Translations under genes and position numbers: made by a program | The notes under the pieces: model-generated | Databases searched by the model: none | What the model saw: only the letters and a program-made list of their open reading frames with translations | Told to the model about the DNA's origin: nothing | From: Candidatus Tectimicrobiota bacterium | GTDB taxonomy: Bacteria; JACPSX01 | Assembly (NCBI GenBank): GCA_016193065.1 | Contig: JACPSX010000050.1 | Span: 1 to 22,276 of the forward strand | Direction: 5' to 3' | DNA length: 22,276 bases | Shown: in pieces, positions 7,251 to 13,908 of the stretch | Position numbering within the stretch: the stretch's first letter is position 1 | How the letters are laid out: the number at the start of each line of letters is the position of its first letter

Positions 7251-8325
7251 AGGCGGCTGCCTTTCCTGTCAGCGTGTACACGTAGGCCAGAATCTCGGCC
7301 ACGGCTCTGTAGAGGGAGGAGGGAATCGTTTTTCCCACTTCCACCCCCCGGAACAGCGCCTGGGCCAGAGGTTTGTCCTCCACGATGGGGATGCCGTATT
7401 CCCGGGCGATCTCCTTGATTTTCTCGGCCACGGCCCCCGCGCCTTTGGCCACGAGCGTAGGGGCGTCCATGACGGCGCCGTCATAGCGGATGGCCACGGC
7501 CAGATGTTGGGGGTTTGTGATGACCACATCCGCCTTGGGCACCTGGGACATCATGCGGCGCCGCGCTCTTTCCATCTGGATGCTGCGAATCCGGGATTTA
7601 ATCAGCGGGTTCCCCTCGGTGTCTTTCATCTCTTCCTTGATTTCCTGTTTGCTCATGCGCAGATCCTGGAGATAATTCCAGCGCTGAAAGAGGTAGTCCA
7701 GCCCCGCCAGAGCCACCAGGACCGCGCCCGTGATAAAGCAGATCTTCAAAGAGACCCGCACGAGGTACTGGCCGATGGGGTAGACGTCCATCTCCATGAG
7801 GGGTGTCAGGTTCAGGAATTCTTTCTTCACCACCAGGTAAGCGATGGCTCCGACGATGGCGATCTTGGCCAGAGACTTGAAGAGTTCCACCATCGAACTG
7901 CGGGAGCAGATCCGGCTGAAGCCCTTGGCCGGGCTCAGGCGCGAGAAATCCAGTTTGAAGGGCTCTTCTTTCATCGCCAGCCCTCGCGTTTGCCAGACGT
8001 TCACTCCCAGAGAGATGGCCAGGATGACGAACATGATGGGGAGCACGGGGAAGAACGCTTGCAGCAGGATCCGGACCATGAACCCCTGGCTAGTGGCCGA
8101 AGTAAGCTTGAGGGTTGCGGACTCGCGCAGGACCTGGGCAGTGGTGTTCATGATCTGGGTGGAAATGGAAGCTCCCAGGACAAGCAGCAGGAAAAATCCC
8201 CCGAGCAGGATCGCCACCATGCTGACCTCCTGGCTGCGGATCACCTGCCCTTTTTTGCGGGCTTCCCGGAGCCTGCGTTCGGTCGGCTCTTCGGTCCTCT
8301 GTTCTTTATCCCCGCGTTCCGCCAT
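7240..8325 (-). CDS. flhB: Flagellar export switch protein FlhB, with NPQH cleavage motif
   Basis: 361 residues. Charged N-terminus (EQRTEEPTERRLREARKKGQ), four membrane segments (about 36-56, 88-110, 150-166, 192-212), then the cytoplasmic domain. FlhB proteins cleave themselves between Asn and Pro of NPTH, which switches export from hook to filament proteins. Here residues 271-274 are NPQH, codons AAC CCC CAA CAT. Asn, Pro and His are kept but Thr is replaced by Gln. The flanks (VVIT before, LAVAIRYDG after) are normal. The gene follows fliR by nine bases and overlaps flhA. Confidence 0.97.
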   Translation of the reverse strand: MAERGDKEQRTEEPTERRLREARKKGQVIRSQEVSMVAILLGGFFLLLVLGASISTQIMNTTAQVLRESATLKLTSATSQGFMVRILLQAFFPVLPIMFVILAISLGVNVWQTRGLAMKEEPFKLDFSRLSPAKGFSRICSRSSMVELFKSLAKIAIVGAIAYLVVKKEFLNLTPLMEMDVYPIGQYLVRVSLKICFITGAVLVALAGLDYLFQRWNYLQDLRMSKQEIKEEMKDTEGNPLIKSRIRSIQMERARRRMMSQVPKADVVITNPQHLAVAIRYDGAVMDAPTLVAKGAGAVAEKIKEIAREYGIPIVEDKPLAQALFRGVEVGKTIPSSLYRAVAEILAYVYTLTGKAAAYGR

Positions 8326-8334
8326 GGTTTGATC

Positions 8335-9114
8335 TCATCCCATTAAGCGCAGCAAGGCCACCAGGTCTTCTCCCAGATGACCGAAGAGCCGCTCCGTGAA
8401 GGTCGTAAACAGGGGCAGAGTCATTCCGAGAAACATGAGCCCCACGGTGATGCTGAGGGGAAATCCGACGATGAGCACGTTCATTTGGGGGACCATGCGG
8501 GCCACCAGGGCCAGGACCACGTTCACGAACAAGAGGGCGGCCAGAAGGGGGGCGCCTATTTTAATCGCCACAACGAACATGGATGAAGACATGAGGAGCA
8601 GGGCTTCCACCAAGCGGCCGCTCACGGCCCCTCCCAGGGGAGGAACGGCCTCAAAGCTCCCGGCCACCGCGCGCAGGTAAATATGATGAGCACCCGTCCC
8701 CAGGAACACCAGGGTGAGGATCACGTCCTGGAGCTGGGAGACAATAGACACCTCTTCGTTCTCCTGGAGATCGAGCACGTTGGCGATGCTGAACCCCATC
8801 TGGTAGCTGATGAACTGCCCGGAGAGCTGCACGGCGGCAAAGATGTAGCGGGCTGCCAGGCCCAGAGCGGCTCCCATAAGAACCTCCCGGATCAGAACGG
8901 GAGCCAGGGCCAGGGGATGGGCGGGCAGAGCCGGCAGGTTCACAGACACCACGGGGGTCAGCAGGAAGGCCGTCAGCAAAGCGAGACCGATCTTGAACCG
9001 GAGAGGCACCGTGCTGCTGCCGATCACCGGGGCCGCGAATAGGATCGCCCCGACCCTCAGGAAGATCACCAGGAGCTTTTCAAATTCATACAAGGGGATC
9101 CGGATGGAGATCAT
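8335..9114 (-). CDS. fliR: Flagellar export gate protein FliR
   Basis: 259 residues, typical for FliR. It starts with ISIRIPLYEFEKLLVIFLRVGAILFAAPV and has about six hydrophobic segments, ending in FTERLFGHLGEDLVALL. FliR joins five FliP and four FliQ subunits in the helical export gate inside the MS ring. The start ATG is three bases after the fliQ stop. No strong Shine-Dalgarno is seen, so coupling to fliQ is likely. Operon order fliP-fliQ-fliR-flhB-flhA is the canonical one. Confidence 0.97.
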   Translation of the reverse strand: MISIRIPLYEFEKLLVIFLRVGAILFAAPVIGSSTVPLRFKIGLALLTAFLLTPVVSVNLPALPAHPLALAPVLIREVLMGAALGLAARYIFAAVQLSGQFISYQMGFSIANVLDLQENEEVSIVSQLQDVILTLVFLGTGAHHIYLRAVAGSFEAVPPLGGAVSGRLVEALLLMSSSMFVVAIKIGAPLLAALLFVNVVLALVARMVPQMNVLIVGFPLSITVGLMFLGMTLPLFTTFTERLFGHLGEDLVALLRLMG

Positions 9115-9117
9115 AGG

Positions 9118-9387
9118 TCACCGGATGTAGCTCGGGATGTTCATAAAAACGTTCTCCGTGTAGCGCAGGATGAGCTGCAGCATCCAGGGAAAAGAGAGCA
9201 CCAGGGCCGCCATCACGGCCAGGATCTTCGGAATGAAGGTCAGGGTCATTTCCTGAATCGAGGTCACTGCCTGGAAGATGCTGATCAGGACTCCAACGAC
9301 CAGACCGGCCAGGAGCATGGGGGCTGCCATCAGCAGGGTGATCTCCATTGCTTGTTTGCCAAATCCGATGATGAATTCCGGCGTCAT
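9118..9387 (-). CDS. fliQ: Flagellar export gate protein FliQ
   Basis: 89 residues from the ATG at 9387, exactly the normal FliQ length. A run of G six bases upstream serves as Shine-Dalgarno. An in-frame ATG at 9393 has no spacing from that site. The protein has two membrane helices (about 13-36 and 50-75) with the conserved segment AVTSIQEMTLTFIPKI between them. It forms the outer part of the export gate with FliP and FliR. Confidence 0.97.
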   Translation of the reverse strand: MTPEFIIGFGKQAMEITLLMAAPMLLAGLVVGVLISIFQAVTSIQEMTLTFIPKILAVMAALVLSFPWMLQLILRYTENVFMNIPSYIR

Positions 9388-9398
9388 GACCATCCCCC

Positions 9399-10163
9399 CT
9401 AGGCGAAGCTCTTCACCAACGAGCCCACCACCAAGTACCAGCCGTCCACCAGGACGAAAAGCAGCAGCTTAAACGGGAGCGAGATGACGATCGGGGGCAG
9501 CATCAACATCCCCATGGACATCAACACGGAGGCGATCACCATGTCCAGGATGAGGAAGGGAACATAGATGAGAAAGCCGATTTCGAAGGAGGTCCTGAGC
9601 TCGCTGATGGCGAAAGCCGGGATCAGCACATGGGTGGGGACATCCTCCGCGTTGCGGGGACGCTCGATTTTGGCCATTTCCACGAAAAGCGAGAGGTCCT
9701 TCTCCCGGGTCTGAGCCAACATGAAGGAGCGCAGGGGAACTATCGCCCTGCGGAAGGCTTCCCCCTGCCCGATCTGTTGGGCCATGTAGGGCTGCAGGGC
9801 GTTGCGGTTCATCGCTTGCCAAACGGGAGACATGATAAAGACCGTGAGGAACAGGGACAGAGCGATGAGCACCTGGTTCGGGGGGGTGGTTTGGGTGCCG
9901 ATGGCGCGGCGGACGAAGGATAGGACCACGACGACCCGAGTAAAGGAAGTCACCATCATCAGCAAGGCCGGAGCCGTGGCCAGTACCGTGAGCAGCAGGA
10001 GGATCTGGATCCCGCTCACGAGCTGGGAGGGGTCTCCCGAGGATCCCAGGCTGATGGTGAGATTGGGAATCTTCACGGTTTCCTGGGCGGCTGCCGCAGG
10101 CTCCGTGGAGAAGAGAAAGGTTCCCGTCAAAACCGGAATAGTTAAGGTTCGGTCCATGATCAT
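9399..10163 (-). CDS. fliP: Flagellar export gate protein FliP
   Basis: 254 residues. The frame is open farther upstream, but the start is taken at ATG 10163, which overlaps the fliO stop as ATGA and gives a normal signal peptide (LTIPVLTGTFLFSTEPAAAAQ). The FliP signatures are present: SFTRVVVVLSFVRRAIGTQTTPPNQVLIALSLFLTVF, FMLAQTREKDLSLF, and the C-terminal membrane pair SFEIGFLIYVPFLILDMVIASVLMSMGM. Five copies form the core of the export pore. The extra upstream frame overlaps fliO and is not coding. Confidence 0.97.
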   Translation of the reverse strand: MIMDRTLTIPVLTGTFLFSTEPAAAAQETVKIPNLTISLGSSGDPSQLVSGIQILLLLTVLATAPALLMMVTSFTRVVVVLSFVRRAIGTQTTPPNQVLIALSLFLTVFIMSPVWQAMNRNALQPYMAQQIGQGEAFRRAIVPLRSFMLAQTREKDLSLFVEMAKIERPRNAEDVPTHVLIPAFAISELRTSFEIGFLIYVPFLILDMVIASVLMSMGMLMLPPIVISLPFKLLLFVLVDGWYLVVGSLVKSFA

Positions 10164-11467
10164 CGATTCGGGATCGGCTTGAGCCGGCTCACGCGGTCCT
10201 GAACTGCCTGGGCCATACGGGCCAGGGAGTTTTCGTCCACGGCATCGGATCGGGATGACGATTCCCGGGTACCCGCTTGGCGGGTGTGATGAGGATCGGC
10301 CAGGGGACTGCCCTCGGCGCCGAGCGGGCGCTCCGGAAGACGGGCCAGCATGGCAATCTGGTTCTGCGAGACCCCGAGAACCAGGCGTTCCCCGGCGACC
10401 TCGACCAGCGAAAGGCTCTTCTTGGGCCCCAGGTAGCTGGAAGAAAGAACCCGGATCAGCCGTTCCTTTCCCTTCCACGCTCCTCTCTTGTGCAGCAATT
10501 GGCGCATGGCCAGCGCGACAATCGCAAGAATTCCCAGAACGGCTCCGAGGGATGCCGCCATCCGTAGGGCGACGCGGTTCAGACTGCCGTCATCTGCCGG
10601 GTACCCGGCTTCCGGGTGCGCCTGCTGGCGACCCTGCGGAGACACCAGCGGGTACCCGCCTTGCGGGTGCACGGGTTTCTCGGGCGGCGCGGGGCTTTGG
10701 GCAACCGGGTACCCGCCTGGCGGGTGACCGCCTTGCGGGTGCAGCAAAGGCGACTCGTGACCGGGCAGTTCACGGCCGCCTGCCATCAGGGGCCCTTCGA
10801 CTTTGCTCAGGACAGGCCCTTCGACCGGGTACCCGCTTTGCGGGTGTACCTGCGAAGCGGGTGCGGCTTCCGGGTGCAGGACAGGCCCTTCGACCGGGTA
10901 CCCGCCTTGCGGGTGCAGGACAGGCCTGGGGATCGGCTGGGCGGCGAGCACCGACCGGATCGTGGCGTCTTCGGCTACCGCAGGGTCAGGGGCCTCGGCA
11001 GTGCCGGCCGGCCGGCCTTTTCCTCTTTCGCCCGGGGAGCTTAAGCCGGAGGGCTGACGGCGAAAACGAAACATCAGCTCTTCTCCTTGCCGGGAGATTT
11101 CCAGGCCGTTTGGGGGAACCGCCTCCTCTGCCGGAAGAAGGAAGCGTAACTCTACCGCCGTGGGGGTAATCTGCCTAGCTTCCAGCCGGTCCACCTGCCC
11201 GTCTCCGAAGTAAAAAACCCTTCTTTCCGGGAACAGGGTCATCTGGGGGACAACCAGCGTGACCGAGCGGTCCTTAAACACGGCCTCCGCCGCGGATAGG
11301 GAGACTGCCGGGGAAAGATCACGGAAGCGGGCCATGATCCGCAACTCATCCGTATTGGAGAATGCTTTAATTCCCTCCAGGAAGCCCAGGGAGGGCTGTT
11401 TCGCAGCGAGCCTTGGAGGAAACAGTAGAAGTGCCACTATCCCCACGATCCACAGCCTGCGCATCAT
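10160..11467 (-). CDS. fliO: FliO with a periplasmic domain and repeat-built linker
   Basis: 435 residues, far longer than typical FliO (about 100-250). Signal peptide 1-22, then a beta-rich periplasmic domain at about 25-137 of AMIN-like look. Residues 183-290 are a low-complexity linker built from repeats (HPQGGYP several times, plus VLSKVEGP). A membrane helix follows at 304-325, then the FliO cytoplasmic core RLIRVLSSSYLGPKKSLSLVEVAGERLVLGVSQNQIAML at about 336-374. A last repeat copy, read in another frame as TRQAGTRE, is at 396-402. FliO helps FliP assemble. AGGAGA lies six bases before the first ATG. The fliP start overlaps its stop. The linker is periplasmic by topology, which may explain why it tolerates insertions. 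Confidence 0.88.
   Translation of the reverse strand: MMRRLWIVGIVALLLFPPRLAAKQPSLGFLEGIKAFSNTDELRIMARFRDLSPAVSLSAAEAVFKDRSVTLVVPQMTLFPERRVFYFGDGQVDRLEARQITPTAVELRFLLPAEEAVPPNGLEISRQGEELMFRFRRQPSGLSSPGERGKGRPAGTAEAPDPAVAEDATIRSVLAAQPIPRPVLHPQGGYPVEGPVLHPEAAPASQVHPQSGYPVEGPVLSKVEGPLMAGGRELPGHESPLLHPQGGHPPGGYPVAQSPAPPEKPVHPQGGYPLVSPQGRQQAHPEAGYPADDGSLNRVALRMAASLGAVLGILAIVALAMRQLLHKRGAWKGKERLIRVLSSSYLGPKKSLSLVEVAGERLVLGVSQNQIAMLARLPERPLGAEGSPLADPHHTRQAGTRESSSRSDAVDENSLARMAQAVQDRVSRLKPIPNR
10266..10286. repeat. Palindromic repeat copy in the 3' part of fliO
   Basis: CGGGTACCCGCTTGGCGGGTG-type copy with one swap in the core (CTTGG). It is read in a different frame from the linker copies, giving TRQAGT. 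Confidence 0.8.
10598..10925. repeat. Cluster of GGGTACCCG repeats and interleaved CTTTGCTCAGGACAGG repeats in fliO
   Basis: At least five units of GGGTACCCGCCTTGCGGGTG or close variants start at about 10598, 10649, 10705 (extended), 10826 (extended by diverged partial units to about 10880) and 10894. Between them sit copies of a second element: GGCCCTTCGACTTTGCTCAG at 10792, then GACAGGCCCTTCGACC at 10811 and 10880, and a partial at 10919. All stay in frame and encode the Pro/Gly/His-rich linker of FliO. The spacing is irregular, so this is not a CRISPR array. Confidence 0.88.
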
Positions 11468-11481
11468 CTTGATTCTCCTGG

Positions 11482-11558
11482 GTCAGCATTCGGCGATCAG
11501 CAGTCAGCTTTCAGCTTTTGAATTTCTTCCGGTTGACCGCCTGATGGCTGAGCGCTGA
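11482..11558. repeat. GCTGA-rich intergenic repeat between fliN and fliO
   Basis: The 103-base gap between fliN and fliO carries TCAGC four times (11483-11515) and GCTGA twice in the opposite sense (11547-11558). It can fold as a long imperfect hairpin (GTCAGC with GCTGAC). Degenerate GCTGA/TCAGC strings of this sort are common mobile-like intergenic repeats in environmental genomes. It interrupts an otherwise tightly packed operon and holds no gene. Confidence 0.6.
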
Positions 11559-11570
11559 CTCCTTGGCTTC

Positions 11571-11978
11571 CTAACGGAGGTGTTCGATTCGCTCCATGGG
11601 ACTAATCACATCGGTCAGCCGAATGCCGAACTTCTCGTTCACCACGACAACCTCCCCCCGGGCCACCAGCTTTTCGTTGACCAGCAACTCGAGAGGCTCC
11701 CCGACCAGCTTGGTGAGCTCGATGACGGAGCCCTGCCCCAAAGACAGGAGATCATGGATCCGCATCTTTGTGCGCCCCAGTTCCACGGTGACCTGTAAAG
11801 GGATGTCCAGAATAAAATCCAGATTGAGGGATGAAACGCTCTGGGCGGGCTCCTCCTGGGGAGCGCCGGCTTCCTCGGGTGGTCTGCTGGCTGCCAGATC
11901 GTCCTGGACGTCGTCCCAGGTCAAATCACCCTGTTCCGTGGACCCTTCGGGAAGGGCGCCGGGATCGGTTTCAGGCAT
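11571..11978 (-). CDS. fliN: Flagellar motor switch protein FliN
   Basis: 135 residues. An acidic, Pro/Gln-rich N-terminal half (to about 50) is followed by one SpoA/FliN domain: [28 protein letters not shown], then [42 protein letters not shown]. It forms the lower C-ring with FliM and binds FliH. AGGAGG lies eight bases before the ATG. The start overlaps the fliM stop by eight bases. It is a plain FliN, not the longer FliY with a CheC-like phosphatase part. Confidence 0.97.
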   Translation of the reverse strand: MPETDPGALPEGSTEQGDLTWDDVQDDLAASRPPEEAGAPQEEPAQSVSSLNLDFILDIPLQVTVELGRTKMRIHDLLSLGQGSVIELTKLVGEPLELLVNEKLVARGEVVVVNEKFGIRLTDVISPMERIEHLR

Positions 11979-12969
11979 GGGAAGAACCTCCTAGATGTCT
12001 TTCGATTCGGGATGACACTTTGAGGGCCTTGTTCCCCCGAAAAACCCCCGGGCGGCCCCGAAACTTGGGGATTCCCTCCACTTTGACGAGGAGATCTTCA
12101 CTGGCGTCACTGTCCAGCGGGATCACATCACCGACCCGGAGTTTCAGCACTTCCTGGGCCTTGATGGAGGTGCGGCCCAGCTCGACCACCAGGTTCACCT
12201 GAGCCTCTTCGAGTTGTTCCTTCACACGGGCAATCCAGGTGCGGTCAATCTCCAAACGGTCGCTTTGGAAGCCCGCCTGCAGCTTGGCGCGAATGGGCTC
12301 GATGGTCGAATAGGGGATGCAAATGATCATGGCCGCCGTGGACTGATCCGTTTCCATCTCAAAGGAAATGACCACGACCACGTCGGTAGGAGGGACGATC
12401 CCGACGAACTGTGGGTTGATCTCGGTGCGCACGTAGGCGATCTTGATGGGGTGAACCGGGACCCATGAGTTCTCCATGTCTTGCAGGGCCATGGTAACTA
12501 CATTTTTGATGATGCGATGCTCGATGGGCGTGAAGTCCCGTCCCTCGATCTTCATGGAAGGCCTCCCCGAGCCGCCGAAAAAGATATCAATGAGAGAAAA
12601 AACCAGCTTGGTCTCCAGCACCATGAGCCCGAACCCGCGCAGGGGATCCAGACGAAACACGTTCAGGCTGGTGGGGACCGGGAGAGTCTTCAGGAATTCT
12701 CCGAATTTCACCATGTCGGTCGAAATGGGGCTCACGTCCACGACCCGCCGCAGCGCTGCGGAGATCGAGGTGCGAAACAGCCTGGCAAATCGCTGGTTGA
12801 TGATCTCCAGGGTCGGCATTCGGCCCCGGATAATGCGTTCTTGGCTGGTGAGGTCGTAGGGGATGACCCCAGAGGGGTCTACGACTTCCTCGCTCTCGGT
12901 TTCGATCTCCCCGTCGGAGACCCCGCGCAGTAATGCGTCAACTTCTTCCTGGGAGAGGACTTGTCCCAT
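11971..12969 (-). CDS. fliM: Flagellar motor switch protein FliM
   Basis: 332 residues, normal length. The N-terminal CheY-binding peptide is present ([13 protein letters not shown], matching LSQ-EIDALL). A CheC-like middle domain follows ([28 protein letters not shown], with the FliG-facing GGSGRPS loop), then a C-terminal FliN-like domain ([27 protein letters not shown]). The kept CheY-binding peptide implies chemotactic control of rotation. It follows fliL by 26 bases with only a distant GAGG as ribosome site. Confidence 0.97.
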   Translation of the reverse strand: MGQVLSQEEVDALLRGVSDGEIETESEEVVDPSGVIPYDLTSQERIIRGRMPTLEIINQRFARLFRTSISAALRRVVDVSPISTDMVKFGEFLKTLPVPTSLNVFRLDPLRGFGLMVLETKLVFSLIDIFFGGSGRPSMKIEGRDFTPIEHRIIKNVVTMALQDMENSWVPVHPIKIAYVRTEINPQFVGIVPPTDVVVVISFEMETDQSTAAMIICIPYSTIEPIRAKLQAGFQSDRLEIDRTWIARVKEQLEEAQVNLVVELGRTSIKAQEVLKLRVGDVIPLDSDASEDLLVKVEGIPKFRGRPGVFRGNKALKVSSRIERHLGGSSHA

Positions 12970-12995
12970 AAGAGTTCGGCCTCAAAGGATCAGGT

Positions 12996-13538
12996 TCACT
13001 GCACGACAAATTCGGTGAAGTAGATCTTTTTGACCTTCCCCGACTGCAGGTAGGAATTGACCCGGCCCGTGATCTCCTCCCGCAGCTTGAACTTCCCCTG
13101 GACGCTTTCGATGTCCTCGTAGGTCTTGCTGCTCAGGAGGACCAGGATCGTATCCCGCACCTGGGGGAGTCGACGATCGAGTTCCTCCTTGAGCTTTACC
13201 TCGCCGAGCTCCAGATCCATTGTTATCTTGAGAAAACGGCGGCCGTTGTCACCGGCAAGGTTCACAATGAAGGGGTCCAGAACAAAGATGGGTCCCAGCA
13301 AGGCGGCCTCGGCCGAATCGGTGCCGGCCTTCGTCTCTCCCCCGGCGGTCTCCAGCTTCCCTTTGGCGGAGAGCATGGGAGCAACGACTTTTTTCCAGGC
13401 CAGGAAGCCCCCGCCGCCAAGAACCGCCATAATGACAACCAGAATCAGGATGAGCTTCAAAGGGGACTTCTTGGGAGCAGCAGGATGTTCCTCGAGATCG
13501 GCTCCCGGCTTTTCTTCAATCTCTGCAGGTTGAGCCAT
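12996..13538 (-). CDS. fliL: Flagellar basal-body-associated protein FliL
   Basis: 180 residues. Short acidic cytoplasmic tail, one membrane helix at about 25-48 (LKLILILVVIMAVLGGGGFLAW), then the periplasmic FliL domain (PIFVLDPFIVNLAGDNGRRFLKITMDLEL ... RDTILVLLSSKTYEDIESVQGKFKLREEI ... KKIYFTEFVVQ). FliL forms a ring around the stator units and supports torque. AAGGAG lies eight bases before the ATG. It is the first gene of the long operon, about 50 bases downstream of a sigma-54 promoter start point. Confidence 0.96.
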   Translation of the reverse strand: MAQPAEIEEKPGADLEEHPAAPKKSPLKLILILVVIMAVLGGGGFLAWKKVVAPMLSAKGKLETAGGETKAGTDSAEAALLGPIFVLDPFIVNLAGDNGRRFLKITMDLELGEVKLKEELDRRLPQVRDTILVLLSSKTYEDIESVQGKFKLREEITGRVNSYLQSGKVKKIYFTEFVVQ

Positions 13539-13600
13539 GCTAGCTTCTCCTTCTTGATCTCCCGAGCCCCTGGGAATCTGTCAACGTACGCTTGGGGAAA

Positions 13601-13617
13601 TGCAAGGCGTATGCCAA
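13601..13617 (-). promoter_or_regulatory. Sigma-54 promoter of the fliL-to-fliA operon
   Basis: Minus strand TTGGCATACGCCTTGCA, against the consensus YTGGCACGRNNNTTGCW. The GG (13615-13614) and GC (13603-13602) are separated by exactly 10 bases as sigma-54 requires. It lies 63 bases before the fliL ATG, in a true intergenic gap. Confidence 0.85.
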
Positions 13618-13763
13618 CAACGGTGTCTTACTCTCCCGGGGAATTTTTCCGGGGACGGACCTGCTACTGGAACAAAACCCAGGGATTTTTTGACCTCCCG
13701 GTACGGAAGAGAATCTGATCCTCTCGCCGCTTGCCAGACAGATCCCGTTAGGAAGATTTTTCT

Positions 13764-13799
13764 GTCAACTTTTCTAGGAAATGCTGTCAACCGTTTGAC
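13764..13799. promoter_or_regulatory. Candidate FleQ/NtrC-family enhancer upstream of the fliL promoter
   Basis: 13786-13799 is GTCAACCGTTTGAC, a GTCAA-N4-TTGAC palindrome of the same form as the FleQ box of Pseudomonas (GTCAATAAATTGAC). A half-site GTCAAC lies at 13764-13769, 22 bases away (two helical turns). The pair is about 150-185 bases upstream of the sigma-54 promoter, the usual distance for its enhancers. A third CTGTCAAC occurs at 13578-13585, just past the promoter. Confidence 0.5.
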
Positions 13800-13867
13800 G
13801 TGTGAGAGAGCAGAAGGTGTTGCTAGCTCCTAAAGAATCACATCAGGAATTGCGTCGGAATACTAAC

Positions 13868-13893
13868 GGGGGCAAGAAGTCCTTCTTGCCCCC
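13868..13893 (-). terminator. Terminator-like hairpin after flgE
   Basis: A perfect inverted repeat, GGGGGCAAGAAG / CTTCTTGCCCCC, separated by two bases, begins 15 bases after the flgE stop. On the minus strand the downstream tract is only GTTAGTATT, a weak U run. On the plus strand TATTTTTAG follows. It fits the end of the fliK-flgD-flgE unit, but its strength as an intrinsic terminator is uncertain. The rest of the 370-base gap 13539-13908 holds the regulatory sites listed separately and no gene. Confidence 0.7.
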
Positions 13894-13908
13894 GCCTTGT
13901 ATTTTTAG

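Noticed and set aside
6910-8346. Long open frame on the plus strand opposite flhA and flhB
   Set aside because: Its translation is a His/Gln/Asp-rich mirror of conserved membrane genes; GC-rich antisense frames of this kind are common and nothing recognisable is encoded.
10164-10478. Upstream extension of the fliP frame by about 105 codons
   Set aside because: It lies wholly inside fliO in another frame and is low-complexity; the ATG overlapping the fliO stop gives a normal FliP with signal peptide.
10598-10925. Possible CRISPR array in fliO
   Set aside because: Units are short, palindromic, irregularly spaced, interleaved with a second repeat and translated in frame; there are no unique spacers of even length and no cas genes.
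13580-13800. Three TTGACA hexamers on the minus strand as sigma-70 -35 boxes before fliL
   Set aside because: None has a TATAAT-like box at 16-18 bases; they are better read as GTCAA-type activator half-sites.
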